Part shown: piece after piece, positions 44,912 through 53,817 of the stretch | How the letters are laid out: every line of letters begins with the position of its first letter | Numbering within the stretch: the first letter of the stretch is position 1 | Source of the DNA: Suttonella indologenes | GTDB taxonomy: Bacteria; Pseudomonadota; Gammaproteobacteria; Cardiobacteriales; Cardiobacteriaceae | Reading direction: 5' to 3' | NCBI RefSeq assembly: GCF_900460215.1 | Contig: NZ_UHIA01000004.1 | Location: forward strand, 224,501-288,500 | Length of the DNA: 64,000 nt | Position numbers and translations under genes: made by a program | The notes under the pieces: model-generated | The model's database searches: none | The model's input: the letters and a program-made list of their open reading frames with translations, nothing else | Told to the model about the DNA's origin: nothing

Positions 44912-45463
44912 GTGAAAAAATATTTGTTATTGTGTTTCTTGTTTTTTATAAATCAGCCTATTTTTGCCTCGCCTTATCAATTTAATTTGCAAGGTCATGC
45001 AGGAGAGGTCAGCGATAGTGATTTTAAAGGACAATATATTTTGCTGACTTTCGGCTTCACTTCCTGTCCGGATATTTGCCCGACGGTATTATATGAAATA
45101 GCGCAAACCTTGAAATTGCTAGAGCATCCCGAAAAATTGCAGGTGATTTTTGTCAGCATTGATCCGAATAATGATGATTTGCAGCGCTTGCAGCAATACG
45201 TGGGTTATTTTGACAAACGCATCTTGGGATTAACCGCCGACTATGAGAGTTTGAAGGCAATGGCCTCTGCTTATGGCGCCACTTTCGGCTATAAACATCA
45301 GGGGCAAGAGGTTGCGCCGCCTGATCTGCCTTTGGGCTATGGCGTTTATCATAGCAGTTTGACGTATTTGCTCTCACCTGAACGCGAGCGTTTGGAAGTT
45401 TTTACCTCGCAGGTCAAGCATAAGACGATGGCGCAAGTGATCGGCAAATATCTCAAGCAATAA
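44912..45463 (+). CDS. SCO1/SenC-family copper-binding protein
   Basis: A 183-residue exported thioredoxin-fold protein. The start is GTG 44912 with GGAG upstream; the signal peptide is KKYLLLCFLFFINQPIFA. The copper motif is FTSCPDICPTV, and the distant His is in YHSSLTYLL. SCO1 proteins deliver copper to CuA centres. It is encoded 130 bp before nosR, and NosZ contains a CuA site, so a role in N2O reductase maturation is likely. Confidence 0.9.
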   Translation: MKKYLLLCFLFFINQPIFASPYQFNLQGHAGEVSDSDFKGQYILLTFGFTSCPDICPTVLYEIAQTLKLLEHPEKLQVIFVSIDPNNDDLQRLQQYVGYFDKRILGLTADYESLKAMASAYGATFGYKHQGQEVAPPDLPLGYGVYHSSLTYLLSPERERLEVFTSQVKHKTMAQVIGKYLKQ

Positions 45464-45520
45464 TGGCGTGCTTGAGTATTTTGTTTCTCTGTTGAATATT
45501 ATAAAAATTTTATTAAGCGC

Positions 45521-45534
45521 TTGATGCATATCAA
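45521..45534 (+). promoter_or_regulatory. FNR/Anr binding site upstream of nosR
   Basis: TTGATGCATATCAA is a perfect match to the FNR consensus TTGAT-N4-ATCAA and a complete palindrome. It lies 59 bases before the nosR ATG, suitable for a class II activated promoter, so low oxygen should switch on the nos operon. Confidence 0.9.
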
Positions 45535-45593
45535 GTACAAAACATGGGCGAAAGCTTACAATTCGGCAAAATTTATTACGATTCCAAATCATC

Positions 45594-47852
45594 ATGAAAA
45601 CATTGTTCTGCGTATTGATTGTGATTTTACTCAACCTTTTTTCGCTCAGCCATGCCGATATGGCGGAGCAGAAGGCCTATTTATCCAATTTATCCACCTT
45701 AGAAGAATTTATCGCCACCGTACCGGCCACCGAGTTTTTCCCCGAGGCGGAGGGCTACGGCGAGGTGCAGAAAAATCCTCATCAAGTGCCGGTTTTGAAA
45801 GGGCAGGAAGTCTTAGGCTATGTGTTTTTAAATTCCGATTATGTCAACAGCGGCGGCTATTCCGGCAAACCGATTCGGATTTTAATCGGCGTGGACAAGG
45901 AATTTGTGATTCGTGCGGTCAAACTGGTCAAGCATTCCGAGCCGATTGTCCTCATCGGCATCCCTGAGCAAAAAATCAATGATTTCATGAAGCAATACAG
46001 CGGTCGGAATTTCATCAGTCAGCGCGATATTCCCGTGCCCGAGGTCATTTCTGGAGCGACGGTTACCGTGATGGTGATCAATGAAACCATTGCCCGCGCC
46101 GTGCAATCCCTTGCCGCCCAATTGCAGAATGAGGCGCAAAGCAGTCCGCAAACGGCGGCGGTGCCGGAATTTTTATTTGATATCAATGCAGAGGCGGCAA
46201 CCGCTGCCAATTGGCAGGAGATGATTGCCAAAGGCGAAATCGCGCATTTGCATTTAAGCGTAGGGCAGGTTAATCAAGCCTTTAGCGATGCGGGCAAAAC
46301 GCAGGCGGCAGGCATCAGCGAGTCCGATAATCCTGAAGATACCTATATCGATTTATACACCGCATTGGTCAGCCATCCGGCGCTCGGCAAGGTTTTATTG
46401 GGCGATGCGCTGTATCAGCAAGCCAGCAGCCGCTTGAAAGAAAACGAGTCTTTGATTTTGGTGGCGGGCGAGGGTTTGTATTCCTTCAAAGGTTCGGGCT
46501 ATGTGCGCGGCGGGATTTTTGACCGCATTAAGGTCGAACAAGACGGCGCCGGTTTCCATTTCCGCGACCGCAATCACCGCCGCGTCGGCGATATCATGGT
46601 GGCGGGCGCGCCGAAATTTAAGGAAATCGCCTTGTTTACCGTGACGGAAGACAATCAATTCAATCCTTTAAACCATTGGAATTTGACGCTTTTATCCAAC
46701 CGCGCCACAGGGGCGACCAGCAAGGAATTCATTTCTTTCAATCTGCCTTACCGTCTGCCCGAGCATTTATTGTCAAAACGCGCCAATCCCGATTATGTGG
46801 CACCACCGCCCGCCGCTGCGGAAAACAGCGCGGAAAAGACTGAAGTATCAGCGGCGCAAAATACGGCTTCCGTTCAGCAAGAGAGTATTCAAGCTAAAAT
46901 CGCCCGCGATGCTTGGCAGCGCAAAACCGTACATATCGCCATATTGAGCACGGCTTTAGTCTTGCTGATTGCTATCTTTATGTTCCAAGATTGGTTTGCC
47001 CAACATCAAGTTTTCTACAAGAGGCTGCGCATTGCCTATCTCTGCTTTACTTTATTCTGGATCGGCGGCTATTTGGGTGCGCAATTATCGGTGGTCAATG
47101 TGCTGACGTTTACCAATTCTTTAATTTCGGGCTTTGATTGGTCGTATTTCCTCATGGATCCGATGATTTTTATGCTCTGGTGCGCGACGGCTTTCGGTGC
47201 TTTGCTATGGAATCGCGGCGCTTTCTGCGGCTGGCTCTGTCCTTTCGGCGCTTTGCAGGAGCTGACTAATGCCGTCGCGAAAAAATTCGGCGTCAAACAA
47301 ATCAAATTTCCTTTCCGTGTGCATGAACGTCTGACCGCGCTGAAATACATCATCTTTTTATTATTATTCGGTTTTTCTCTGTATGATTTGGGCTTGGCGG
47401 AGCATTTGTCAGAAGTCGAACCCTTTAAAACATCGATTATTTTAAAATTCCAACGCGCTTGGCCTTATGTGGCTTTCGCCCTGATTTTGCTGGCAATCGG
47501 CTTATTTATCGAGCGTTTCTACTGCCGCTATCTCTGCCCTTTGGGCGCGGCTTTGGCGATTCCCGCCAAATTACGCCTCTTCAATTGGCTCAAACGCTAT
47601 CAGGAATGCGGCAATCCCTGCCAAAAATGCGCTCAAGAATGTCCGGTGGAGGCGATTTTCCCCGAAGGCAATATCAATGAAAACGAATGTATCCAATGCT
47701 TGAACTGCCAAGTGCTGTATCACGACAAACAGCGCTGCATGCACTTGCTGCTTGAAATCGAAAAGCAGCAGAAATACGCAGCCCGAGCGAAAAGAAATGC
47801 CCAGCGACTTGCCGAAAACGAGGCGGCGGTCGGTGTTCACAATCCCGTATAA
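45594..47852 (+). CDS. nosR: Nitrous oxide reductase regulator/electron donor NosR
   Basis: A 752-residue membrane flavoprotein. After a signal segment, a periplasmic FMN-binding domain has the flavinylation motif ISGATVTVMV near residue 160. Membrane helices begin near 450. CGWLCPFGALQ and CRYLCPLGAALAIP are the polyferredoxin-type Cys motifs, and CQKCAQECPVEAI with CIQCLNCQ binds two [4Fe-4S] clusters at the C terminus. NosR is needed for transcription and electron supply to NosZ. The flavin transferase ApbE is not in the window. Confidence 0.95.
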   Translation: MKTLFCVLIVILLNLFSLSHADMAEQKAYLSNLSTLEEFIATVPATEFFPEAEGYGEVQKNPHQVPVLKGQEVLGYVFLNSDYVNSGGYSGKPIRILIGVDKEFVIRAVKLVKHSEPIVLIGIPEQKINDFMKQYSGRNFISQRDIPVPEVISGATVTVMVINETIARAVQSLAAQLQNEAQSSPQTAAVPEFLFDINAEAATAANWQEMIAKGEIAHLHLSVGQVNQAFSDAGKTQAAGISESDNPEDTYIDLYTALVSHPALGKVLLGDALYQQASSRLKENESLILVAGEGLYSFKGSGYVRGGIFDRIKVEQDGAGFHFRDRNHRRVGDIMVAGAPKFKEIALFTVTEDNQFNPLNHWNLTLLSNRATGATSKEFISFNLPYRLPEHLLSKRANPDYVAPPPAAAENSAEKTEVSAAQNTASVQQESIQAKIARDAWQRKTVHIAILSTALVLLIAIFMFQDWFAQHQVFYKRLRIAYLCFTLFWIGGYLGAQLSVVNVLTFTNSLISGFDWSYFLMDPMIFMLWCATAFGALLWNRGAFCGWLCPFGALQELTNAVAKKFGVKQIKFPFRVHERLTALKYIIFLLLFGFSLYDLGLAEHLSEVEPFKTSIILKFQRAWPYVAFALILLAIGLFIERFYCRYLCPLGAALAIPAKLRLFNWLKRYQECGNPCQKCAQECPVEAIFPEGNINENECIQCLNCQVLYHDKQRCMHLLLEIEKQQKYAARAKRNAQRLAENEAAVGVHNPV

Positions 47853-47902
47853 TGAGTTGTTCGCATTCATTATGCCTCGTTAATTAATGAAGGAGACAGA
47901 GT

Positions 47903-49813
47903 ATGTCAGAAGAAAAAATGAAGTTTAAGCGTCGCGGCTTTTTAGGTGCTGCGGCTGCTACCGGCGGCGTAGTTGCCACCGGCGGCGCGGTACTGCCTAA
48001 GGCTTTCGCTCAAGAAGGCAAGCATGAAGGACAAAGCATTCATGTCAATCCCGGTGAGCTCGACGAATACTATGTATTCAATTCCAGCGGTCAGACCGGC
48101 GAAGTCCGCGTATTAGGCCTGCCTTCAATGCGCGAAATGCTGCGCATTCCCGTATTCAACCGTTGCAGCGCAACCGGTTGGGGGCAAACCAATGAAAGTA
48201 TCAAAATCATGCAAGAAGGCATGTTGCCTGAAACCAAAGAGTTTTTGAAAGATCAGGGCGGCGTGTATTTCAACGGCGATTTGCACCATCCGCATATGTC
48301 TTTCACAGACGGCACTTATGACGGCAAATATCTCTTTGTTAACGATAAAGCCAATACCCGCGTGGCGCGTATCCGCTGCGATGTGATGAAAACCGATAAA
48401 ATCACCGAAATCCCGAACGTACAGGGTATTCACGGTCTGCGTCCGCAACGTTTTCCTAAAACCGAAGTGGTCTTTGCCAACGGCGAGCACATCGTGCCGA
48501 CCATCAATGACGGTACCATCTTAGACAGCGATACGCCTGAAAAAGATTACTGGACAATGATGACCGCCCTTGATGCGGAAACCATGAAAATTCGCTACCA
48601 AGTGCGTGTGGACGGCAACCTTGATAACCTCGACACCGACTATCAAGGCAAATACGTCTTCTCTACCTGCTACAACTCGGAAAAAGGCTTTGACGTCGGC
48701 GCGATGTCGGCAAACCCAACCGACTGGGTGGTTATCTTCAATGTCAAACGCATTGAAGAGGCTTTGGAAAAAGGCGATTACGAAGAAATCAACGGCGTTA
48801 AAGTCGTGGACGGCACGCACGGCAGCCCTTACACCCGCTATATTTCCGTGCCCAGTTCGCCGCACGGCTGTAATGCGGCACCGGACGGTATTCACATCAT
48901 TTTAAACGGCAAATTGTCGCCGACCGTTACCGTGCTTGACGTGCGTAAATTAGACGACTTCTTTGACGACAAAATCACCGAAGAAGACGTGATTGTCGCC
49001 CAGCCTGAATTGGGTCTCGGACCTTTGCATACCGCCTTTGACGGTCAGGGCAATGCCTTCACTACCCTATTCATCGACAGCCAAATGGTGAAATGGAACA
49101 TCGACAAAGCCATCCGCCAATACAAAGGCGAAGACGTGGATCCGATTATCGAAAAAATCGATGTGCATTATCAGCCGGGTCATAACCACAGCTCGATGGG
49201 CGAAACCAAAGAAGCGGACGGCAAATGGCTAGTCTCTCTGAACAAATTCTCAAAAGACCGCTTCTTAGACGTAGGCGTGCTCAAGCCTGAAAACGATCAA
49301 TTGATCGATATTTCCGGCGAACACATGAAATTGGTGCATGACGGCCCGAGCTTTGCCGAGCCGCACGATATGATTATCGTCCACCGCTCCAAAGTCAATC
49401 CGATCAGCATTTGGGATAGAAACGACCCGTACTGGGAAGATGCACGTAAGCAGGCGGAAGCCGACGGCGTGAATCTGGACGAATCCGCCCACGTTATCCG
49501 CGACGGCAACAAAGTGCGCGTCTATATGACCGCGACCGCGCCGGCATTCAGCTTGAATTCTTTTGAAGTCGAGCAAGGCGACGAAGTCACCGTTTATGTG
49601 ACCAACAAAGAGCTGATTGAAGACCTCACGCATGGCTTCACATTGGGCGACCACGGCATTGCTATGGAAGTCGGACCGCAGCAAACCTCTTCCGTCACTT
49701 TCAAAGCCACGCGTCCCGGCGTCTATTGGTACTACTGCCAATGGTTCTGCCACGCTCTGCATATGGAAATGTCCGGACGCATGCTTGTCAAACCTAAGAA
49801 AGCCGCTTCTTAA
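47903..49813 (+). CDS. nosZ: Nitrous oxide reductase
   Basis: A 636-residue periplasmic copper enzyme reducing N2O to N2. The Tat signal KRRGFLGAAAATGG shows a clade I type. The CuZ ligands include the GDLHHPHMS motif near residue 130, and the CuA site is WFCHALHMEMSG with YYCQWFC before it. AAGGAG precedes the ATG. Its stop overlaps the nosD start (TAATG), so the operon is translationally coupled. Confidence 0.97.
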   Translation: MSEEKMKFKRRGFLGAAAATGGVVATGGAVLPKAFAQEGKHEGQSIHVNPGELDEYYVFNSSGQTGEVRVLGLPSMREMLRIPVFNRCSATGWGQTNESIKIMQEGMLPETKEFLKDQGGVYFNGDLHHPHMSFTDGTYDGKYLFVNDKANTRVARIRCDVMKTDKITEIPNVQGIHGLRPQRFPKTEVVFANGEHIVPTINDGTILDSDTPEKDYWTMMTALDAETMKIRYQVRVDGNLDNLDTDYQGKYVFSTCYNSEKGFDVGAMSANPTDWVVIFNVKRIEEALEKGDYEEINGVKVVDGTHGSPYTRYISVPSSPHGCNAAPDGIHIILNGKLSPTVTVLDVRKLDDFFDDKITEEDVIVAQPELGLGPLHTAFDGQGNAFTTLFIDSQMVKWNIDKAIRQYKGEDVDPIIEKIDVHYQPGHNHSSMGETKEADGKWLVSLNKFSKDRFLDVGVLKPENDQLIDISGEHMKLVHDGPSFAEPHDMIIVHRSKVNPISIWDRNDPYWEDARKQAEADGVNLDESAHVIRDGNKVRVYMTATAPAFSLNSFEVEQGDEVTVYVTNKELIEDLTHGFTLGDHGIAMEVGPQQTSSVTFKATRPGVYWYYCQWFCHALHMEMSGRMLVKPKKAAS

Positions 49814-51084
49814 TGCAGACAGTGCTTTCTATCTTCAAGAAAATGATGGCTTCGGCCGTCATTTTCTCTATTCTGCCCGCCTTGGCAGCCGATATTCCAC
49901 TAGCAAGCGGCGCAGATTTACAAGCCGCTATCGATAACAGCCAAGACGGCGACCGCCTCTTATTAGCCGCCGGCGATTATCAGGGCAATATCGAAATCAC
50001 GCGCCCCATCCAAATCATCGGTGCGGAAAACGGCGTCTCCCGCATTATCGGCAATGGCAAAGGACATGTGATTTGGGTCAAAGCCGAACAGGTCGAACTG
50101 GCGCATTTGCACATCCACAATTCGGGCAAAACACTCAGAACCATGGATTCCGGCATTTTTCTCGACAAAATCGCCCATCATGCCCATATTCATCACAACA
50201 ATTTAGAAAACAACCTCTTCGGCATTTACGTCTGGGGTCCGAATCAGGCAATCGTCGAGCATAACCGTGTGAATAACAGCAATGAACCGCGTATGGCGAG
50301 CCGCGGCGACGGCGTGAGTTTATGGCGCAGTCCCCACAGCATTATCCGCCACAACCGTTTCAGCGGCGGACGCGACGGTATCGCCACCAATGCCAGCAAA
50401 CACAATCTATTTGAAAACAATTATTTCCGCGACCTGCGCTTTGCCGTGCATTATATGTACACCGAAGACAGCGAAGTCCGCGACAATCATGCGGAACAAG
50501 TTGAAAGTGCTTATGTGCTGATGTTTTCCAACCGCATCCGCGTCATCAACAACCGCATCAAGCAAGCGAAAGAACACGGCGTAATGCTTAATAGCGTCAA
50601 TTACGCGCAAATCATCGGCAATGAAGTCGATGACGTCAACAAAGCCACTTTTATCTACAACGCAAATTTTAATGAGATTTTCTACAACCGCTTTGAAAAC
50701 AGCCTCCTCGGCATCCATTTCACCGCCGGATCGGAAAAAAACCATATCGCCAACAATGCCTTTATCAACAACCGCAGCCAAGCCATGTATGTGGGCACGC
50801 GCGAAGTCCTGTGGCAGCACGAAGGACAGGGCAATTATTGGAGCGACCACAGCGCCTTTGATTTAAACGGCGACGGCATTGCCGACACGCCCTACAAACC
50901 CAATAATTTGATGGATCAAGTGCTATGGCGCGCGCCCTCTGCCAAACTGCTGATTAACAGTCCCTCCGCCCAATTACTCAAATACGCGCAGCAGCAATTT
51001 CCCAGCCTGCTGCCGGGCGGCGTCAGCGACCCCTATCCCCTCATGACCATTCCACAAGCACCACCAAACCATGCACAGCATTGA
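49813..51084 (+). CDS. nosD: Periplasmic copper-site maturation protein NosD
   Basis: A 423-residue exported right-handed beta-helix protein with CASH-type repeats. After a signal peptide come repeated parallel-strand segments such as GIFLDKIAHHAHIHHNNLE, NLFGIYVWGPNQ and NNRIKQAKEHGVMLN. NosD works with NosF and NosY to build the CuZ centre. It overlaps nosF by 14 bases. Confidence 0.94.
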   Translation: MQTVLSIFKKMMASAVIFSILPALAADIPLASGADLQAAIDNSQDGDRLLLAAGDYQGNIEITRPIQIIGAENGVSRIIGNGKGHVIWVKAEQVELAHLHIHNSGKTLRTMDSGIFLDKIAHHAHIHHNNLENNLFGIYVWGPNQAIVEHNRVNNSNEPRMASRGDGVSLWRSPHSIIRHNRFSGGRDGIATNASKHNLFENNYFRDLRFAVHYMYTEDSEVRDNHAEQVESAYVLMFSNRIRVINNRIKQAKEHGVMLNSVNYAQIIGNEVDDVNKATFIYNANFNEIFYNRFENSLLGIHFTAGSEKNHIANNAFINNRSQAMYVGTREVLWQHEGQGNYWSDHSAFDLNGDGIADTPYKPNNLMDQVLWRAPSAKLLINSPSAQLLKYAQQQFPSLLPGGVSDPYPLMTIPQAPPNHAQH

Positions 51085-51991
51085 TATTGAAAACCTCAGT
51101 AAAACCTTCCGCCGTTTCACCGCGGTCAATCAGGTTAATTTACGCATCGCCCAAGGCGAGTGTATCGCCCTTGCCGGACATAACGGCGCGGGTAAATCCA
51201 CCCTCATCAAAATGATGCTCGGCATCATCCAGCCCAGTGCCGGACACATCCGCATCAACGGCAAATCTCCGCAGGATTACGCACTGCGCCGCCAAATCGG
51301 CTATCTGCCCGAAACCGTTTCACTCTACCCCTCGCTCAATGCGATTGAAACCCTAAATTTCTTCAGTAAATTAAAAGGATTATCCAAACGCGACAATATG
51401 GCATTGCTGGAACAGGTAGGCATTGCCGATGCCGCCAAACGCCGCGTCGGCACCTATTCCAAAGGCATGCGCCAACGTCTGGCTTTGGCGCAAGCCCTAT
51501 TGGGCAATCCGCAAATCCTCTTTTTTGACGAACCCACCACAGGGCTCGATCCCGCCTCACGTCAGCAATTCTACGAACTGCTGCAAGAATTGCGCGGCAA
51601 AGGCGCGAGCATATTGCTCTCCACCCATGCGCTCTCCGAACTGGTCGGGCAAGTGGATCGCATCGTCATCATGAAACACGGACACAAAATGGCGGACGGC
51701 AATCTCTACGAACTGCGCGAACAGGCGCAATTACCGACCCAGCTAATTTGCTATACCGAGCCGAACAGCCGACTACCGCCGCAGTGGCAGGCAATCAGCG
51801 ACAGCCAATGGCGCCGCTTTGTCTCGCAAAGCGAAAAAACCGCCGTATTGGCGGAACTCTTTGCCGCTCTCACACCGCGCGAAATCGACATATTGCCGCC
51901 CACCCTAGACGATTTATACGCCGCTTTCCTGCAACGCGCCCCGATGAGCGAAGCAGAAACAGCCGCCCAAAACATAGGAGCCAGCCAATGA
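51071..51991 (+). CDS. nosF: ABC transporter ATPase NosF
   Basis: A 306-residue ATPase. Walker A is GHNGAGKST, the signature is YSKGMRQRLALAQAL and Walker B is ILFFDEPTTGLDP. With NosY and NosD it forms the machine for CuZ assembly. It overlaps nosY by four bases. Confidence 0.94.
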   Translation: MHSIDIENLSKTFRRFTAVNQVNLRIAQGECIALAGHNGAGKSTLIKMMLGIIQPSAGHIRINGKSPQDYALRRQIGYLPETVSLYPSLNAIETLNFFSKLKGLSKRDNMALLEQVGIADAAKRRVGTYSKGMRQRLALAQALLGNPQILFFDEPTTGLDPASRQQFYELLQELRGKGASILLSTHALSELVGQVDRIVIMKHGHKMADGNLYELREQAQLPTQLICYTEPNSRLPPQWQAISDSQWRRFVSQSEKTAVLAELFAALTPREIDILPPTLDDLYAAFLQRAPMSEAETAAQNIGASQ

Positions 51992-52821
51992 ACGCCCTAC
52001 TCAGCCTTGCCGGCAAAGAATTTACCGACGGCATCCGCAACCGCTGGGTCTTAGCCATTACCTGCCTGCTCAGCCTCTTTGCGCTCAGCCTCGTCTTTTT
52101 GGGCAGCGCGCCGGTCGGCAATGTGAAAGCCAATCCCATCGCCATCATCATCGTGAGCTTGGCAAGCCTCAACATCTTCCTGCTGCCGCTTATCGCCCTG
52201 CTGCTCGCCTATGACAGTTTGGTCGGCGAAATCGAAAACGGCACCATGCTGCTTCTGCTGTCTTATCCCGTGGCGCGCTGGCAAATCGTCTTCGGCAAAT
52301 ACCTCGGGCAAAGCTTGATACTCATCGTAGCGGTGCTGATCAGCTACAGCATCGCCGCCCTTGCCATCATCTTCAGTCATGAAAAAATCGCTTGGACATG
52401 GACATTCTGGCAGCCCTATTTTTCCATGAGCCTAAGCAGCATCGCGCTCGGCATGGCATTTTTAGCCATCGGCTACCTCATCTCCGCAATCAGCCGCGAA
52501 CGCGCGCGCGCCGCCGGCATGGCAATCGGCACATGGCTGCTGCTCGTATTGATTTACGACATCGCCTTGCTCGGCGGACTGATTGTCGATAAAGGACGCT
52601 TCATCTCGGAAAAACTGCTGTCATGGCTCTTATGGTTCAATCCCGCCGATGCCTACCGCCTTTATAATCTCGGCAGCGGCGAAAGCGCCAATGTGGCGGG
52701 CATGCTCAATGTCGGCAAAAACATCGCCCTCTCGCCCAATCTTCTCCTGCTTTCTTTAGCCCTGTGGATAAGCCTGCCGCTTGCCGCAGCCATATTCCTG
52801 TTTAAAAGGAAATCCCTATGA
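51988..52821 (+). CDS. nosY: ABC transporter permease NosY
   Basis: A 277-residue ABC-2-type permease with six membrane helices. The start at ATG 51988 (MNALLSLAGKEFTDGIRNRW) is chosen because it overlaps the nosF stop and has AGGAG upstream. NENG-like loop EIENGTMLLLLSYPV is typical of NosY. Confidence 0.93.
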   Translation: MNALLSLAGKEFTDGIRNRWVLAITCLLSLFALSLVFLGSAPVGNVKANPIAIIIVSLASLNIFLLPLIALLLAYDSLVGEIENGTMLLLLSYPVARWQIVFGKYLGQSLILIVAVLISYSIAALAIIFSHEKIAWTWTFWQPYFSMSLSSIALGMAFLAIGYLISAISRERARAAGMAIGTWLLLVLIYDIALLGGLIVDKGRFISEKLLSWLLWFNPADAYRLYNLGSGESANVAGMLNVGKNIALSPNLLLLSLALWISLPLAAAIFLFKRKSL

Positions 52822-53324
52822 ACACGAAAATCTTACTCCTCAGTCTCTGCGCCTTATTTGCACTCAGCGCCTGCGAACCAAGTGCCAAAAGCGACAGCCG
52901 CCCCGCCGCCATTGCCGATATTCCCGAAGATGCCGTCGATCCGCTCTCGCATATGAGCGCTTTGGAAACCGGCGGACATAAAGGGCAAATTCATTTCCAC
53001 GACGGCAGCGAAAGCCAATGGTTCGGCAGCATCGCCAATTTAATCATGTATACGCGCCTGCCTGAAACTGCCAACCGCCCGATGACCGCCTATGTTTCCC
53101 TCAGCGATAATGAAGGCAAAGCCCTCAGCCCTTGGCAATGGACGGCACTGGAAGACGCATGGTTCGTGCTTCTGCCGCCCAATCCCGAAGATCCCTTTTC
53201 GCTCGCCACATGGACGGCTTACCGCGAACAAAGCAACGCCGAAGCCGTCGTTCAAAACGTACCGCTGAGCCGCCTTTACCGCTACCACGAGATTCACGAC
53301 GAAGACCTGCTGGACTGCCATTAA
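52818..53324 (+). CDS. nosL: Copper chaperone lipoprotein NosL (atypical)
   Basis: A 168-residue lipoprotein with lipobox ALSAC. Position at the end of nosRZDFY and the overall fold pattern (GHKGQIHFHDG, then the FGSIANLIMYTR segment) identify NosL, which supplies Cu(I) to NosD. The usual C-G-M copper motif near the N terminus is missing: the matching place reads LSHMSALE with no Cys, though Met and His remain. Copper binding may therefore use Met/His only. Confidence 0.85.
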   Translation: MNTKILLLSLCALFALSACEPSAKSDSRPAAIADIPEDAVDPLSHMSALETGGHKGQIHFHDGSESQWFGSIANLIMYTRLPETANRPMTAYVSLSDNEGKALSPWQWTALEDAWFVLLPPNPEDPFSLATWTAYREQSNAEAVVQNVPLSRLYRYHEIHDEDLLDCH

Positions 53325-53333
53325 AAATATGTG

Positions 53334-53729
53334 ATGAAAACAATACGGAAAAACCGCAGTTTAAGGGCATTGGCGCTCAGCGCTGCGCTATCTTTTATGC
53401 TGACTGCCTGCTTGGTAAATGCGGCGATGGATGGCGCAAAAGTGTCGTCGCGCTGCTTGCTTGAAGCAGGAGAGCAATGGTCGCAATTGCGCCAGACCTG
53501 TCTGCGATTATCCGCTGCTGCGGATGTGCGTTTGGACGATAGCGCGTATTCGGGCGCGGCGGTCTATGCTTTGTTCTCGCCGGATCGGCAGCAGGCGGAG
53601 CTGTTCGCAAACGATATTGAGGGCAGCTTGCTCTTAGATGCCGTCAAAGGCGGCTATCGTTCGCGCGACGGCGTCCATTATTTACAGTATCGGGACGGCA
53701 ATTGGCATCGGCGGCAAAAGGCGCCCTGA
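53334..53729 (+). CDS. Small predicted lipoprotein
   Basis: A 131-residue protein starting MKTIRKNRSLRALAL with a lipobox LTAC. It has two Cys (SRCLLEAGEQ and QTCLRLS) after the anchor and a predicted beta-rich C terminus. No family is recognised. It begins 10 bases after nosL but with no good ribosome site, so it may or may not belong to the nos operon. Confidence 0.6.
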   Translation: MKTIRKNRSLRALALSAALSFMLTACLVNAAMDGAKVSSRCLLEAGEQWSQLRQTCLRLSAAADVRLDDSAYSGAAVYALFSPDRQQAELFANDIEGSLLLDAVKGGYRSRDGVHYLQYRDGNWHRRQKAP

Positions 53730-53817
53730 ACGGCGGGTGCATCTTAGGGCAAATTATTATGTATAATGCGCCGTTTATTCTGCGGCAGATGCCGTAAAAC
53801 AAAAAGAAGGGGACGGC

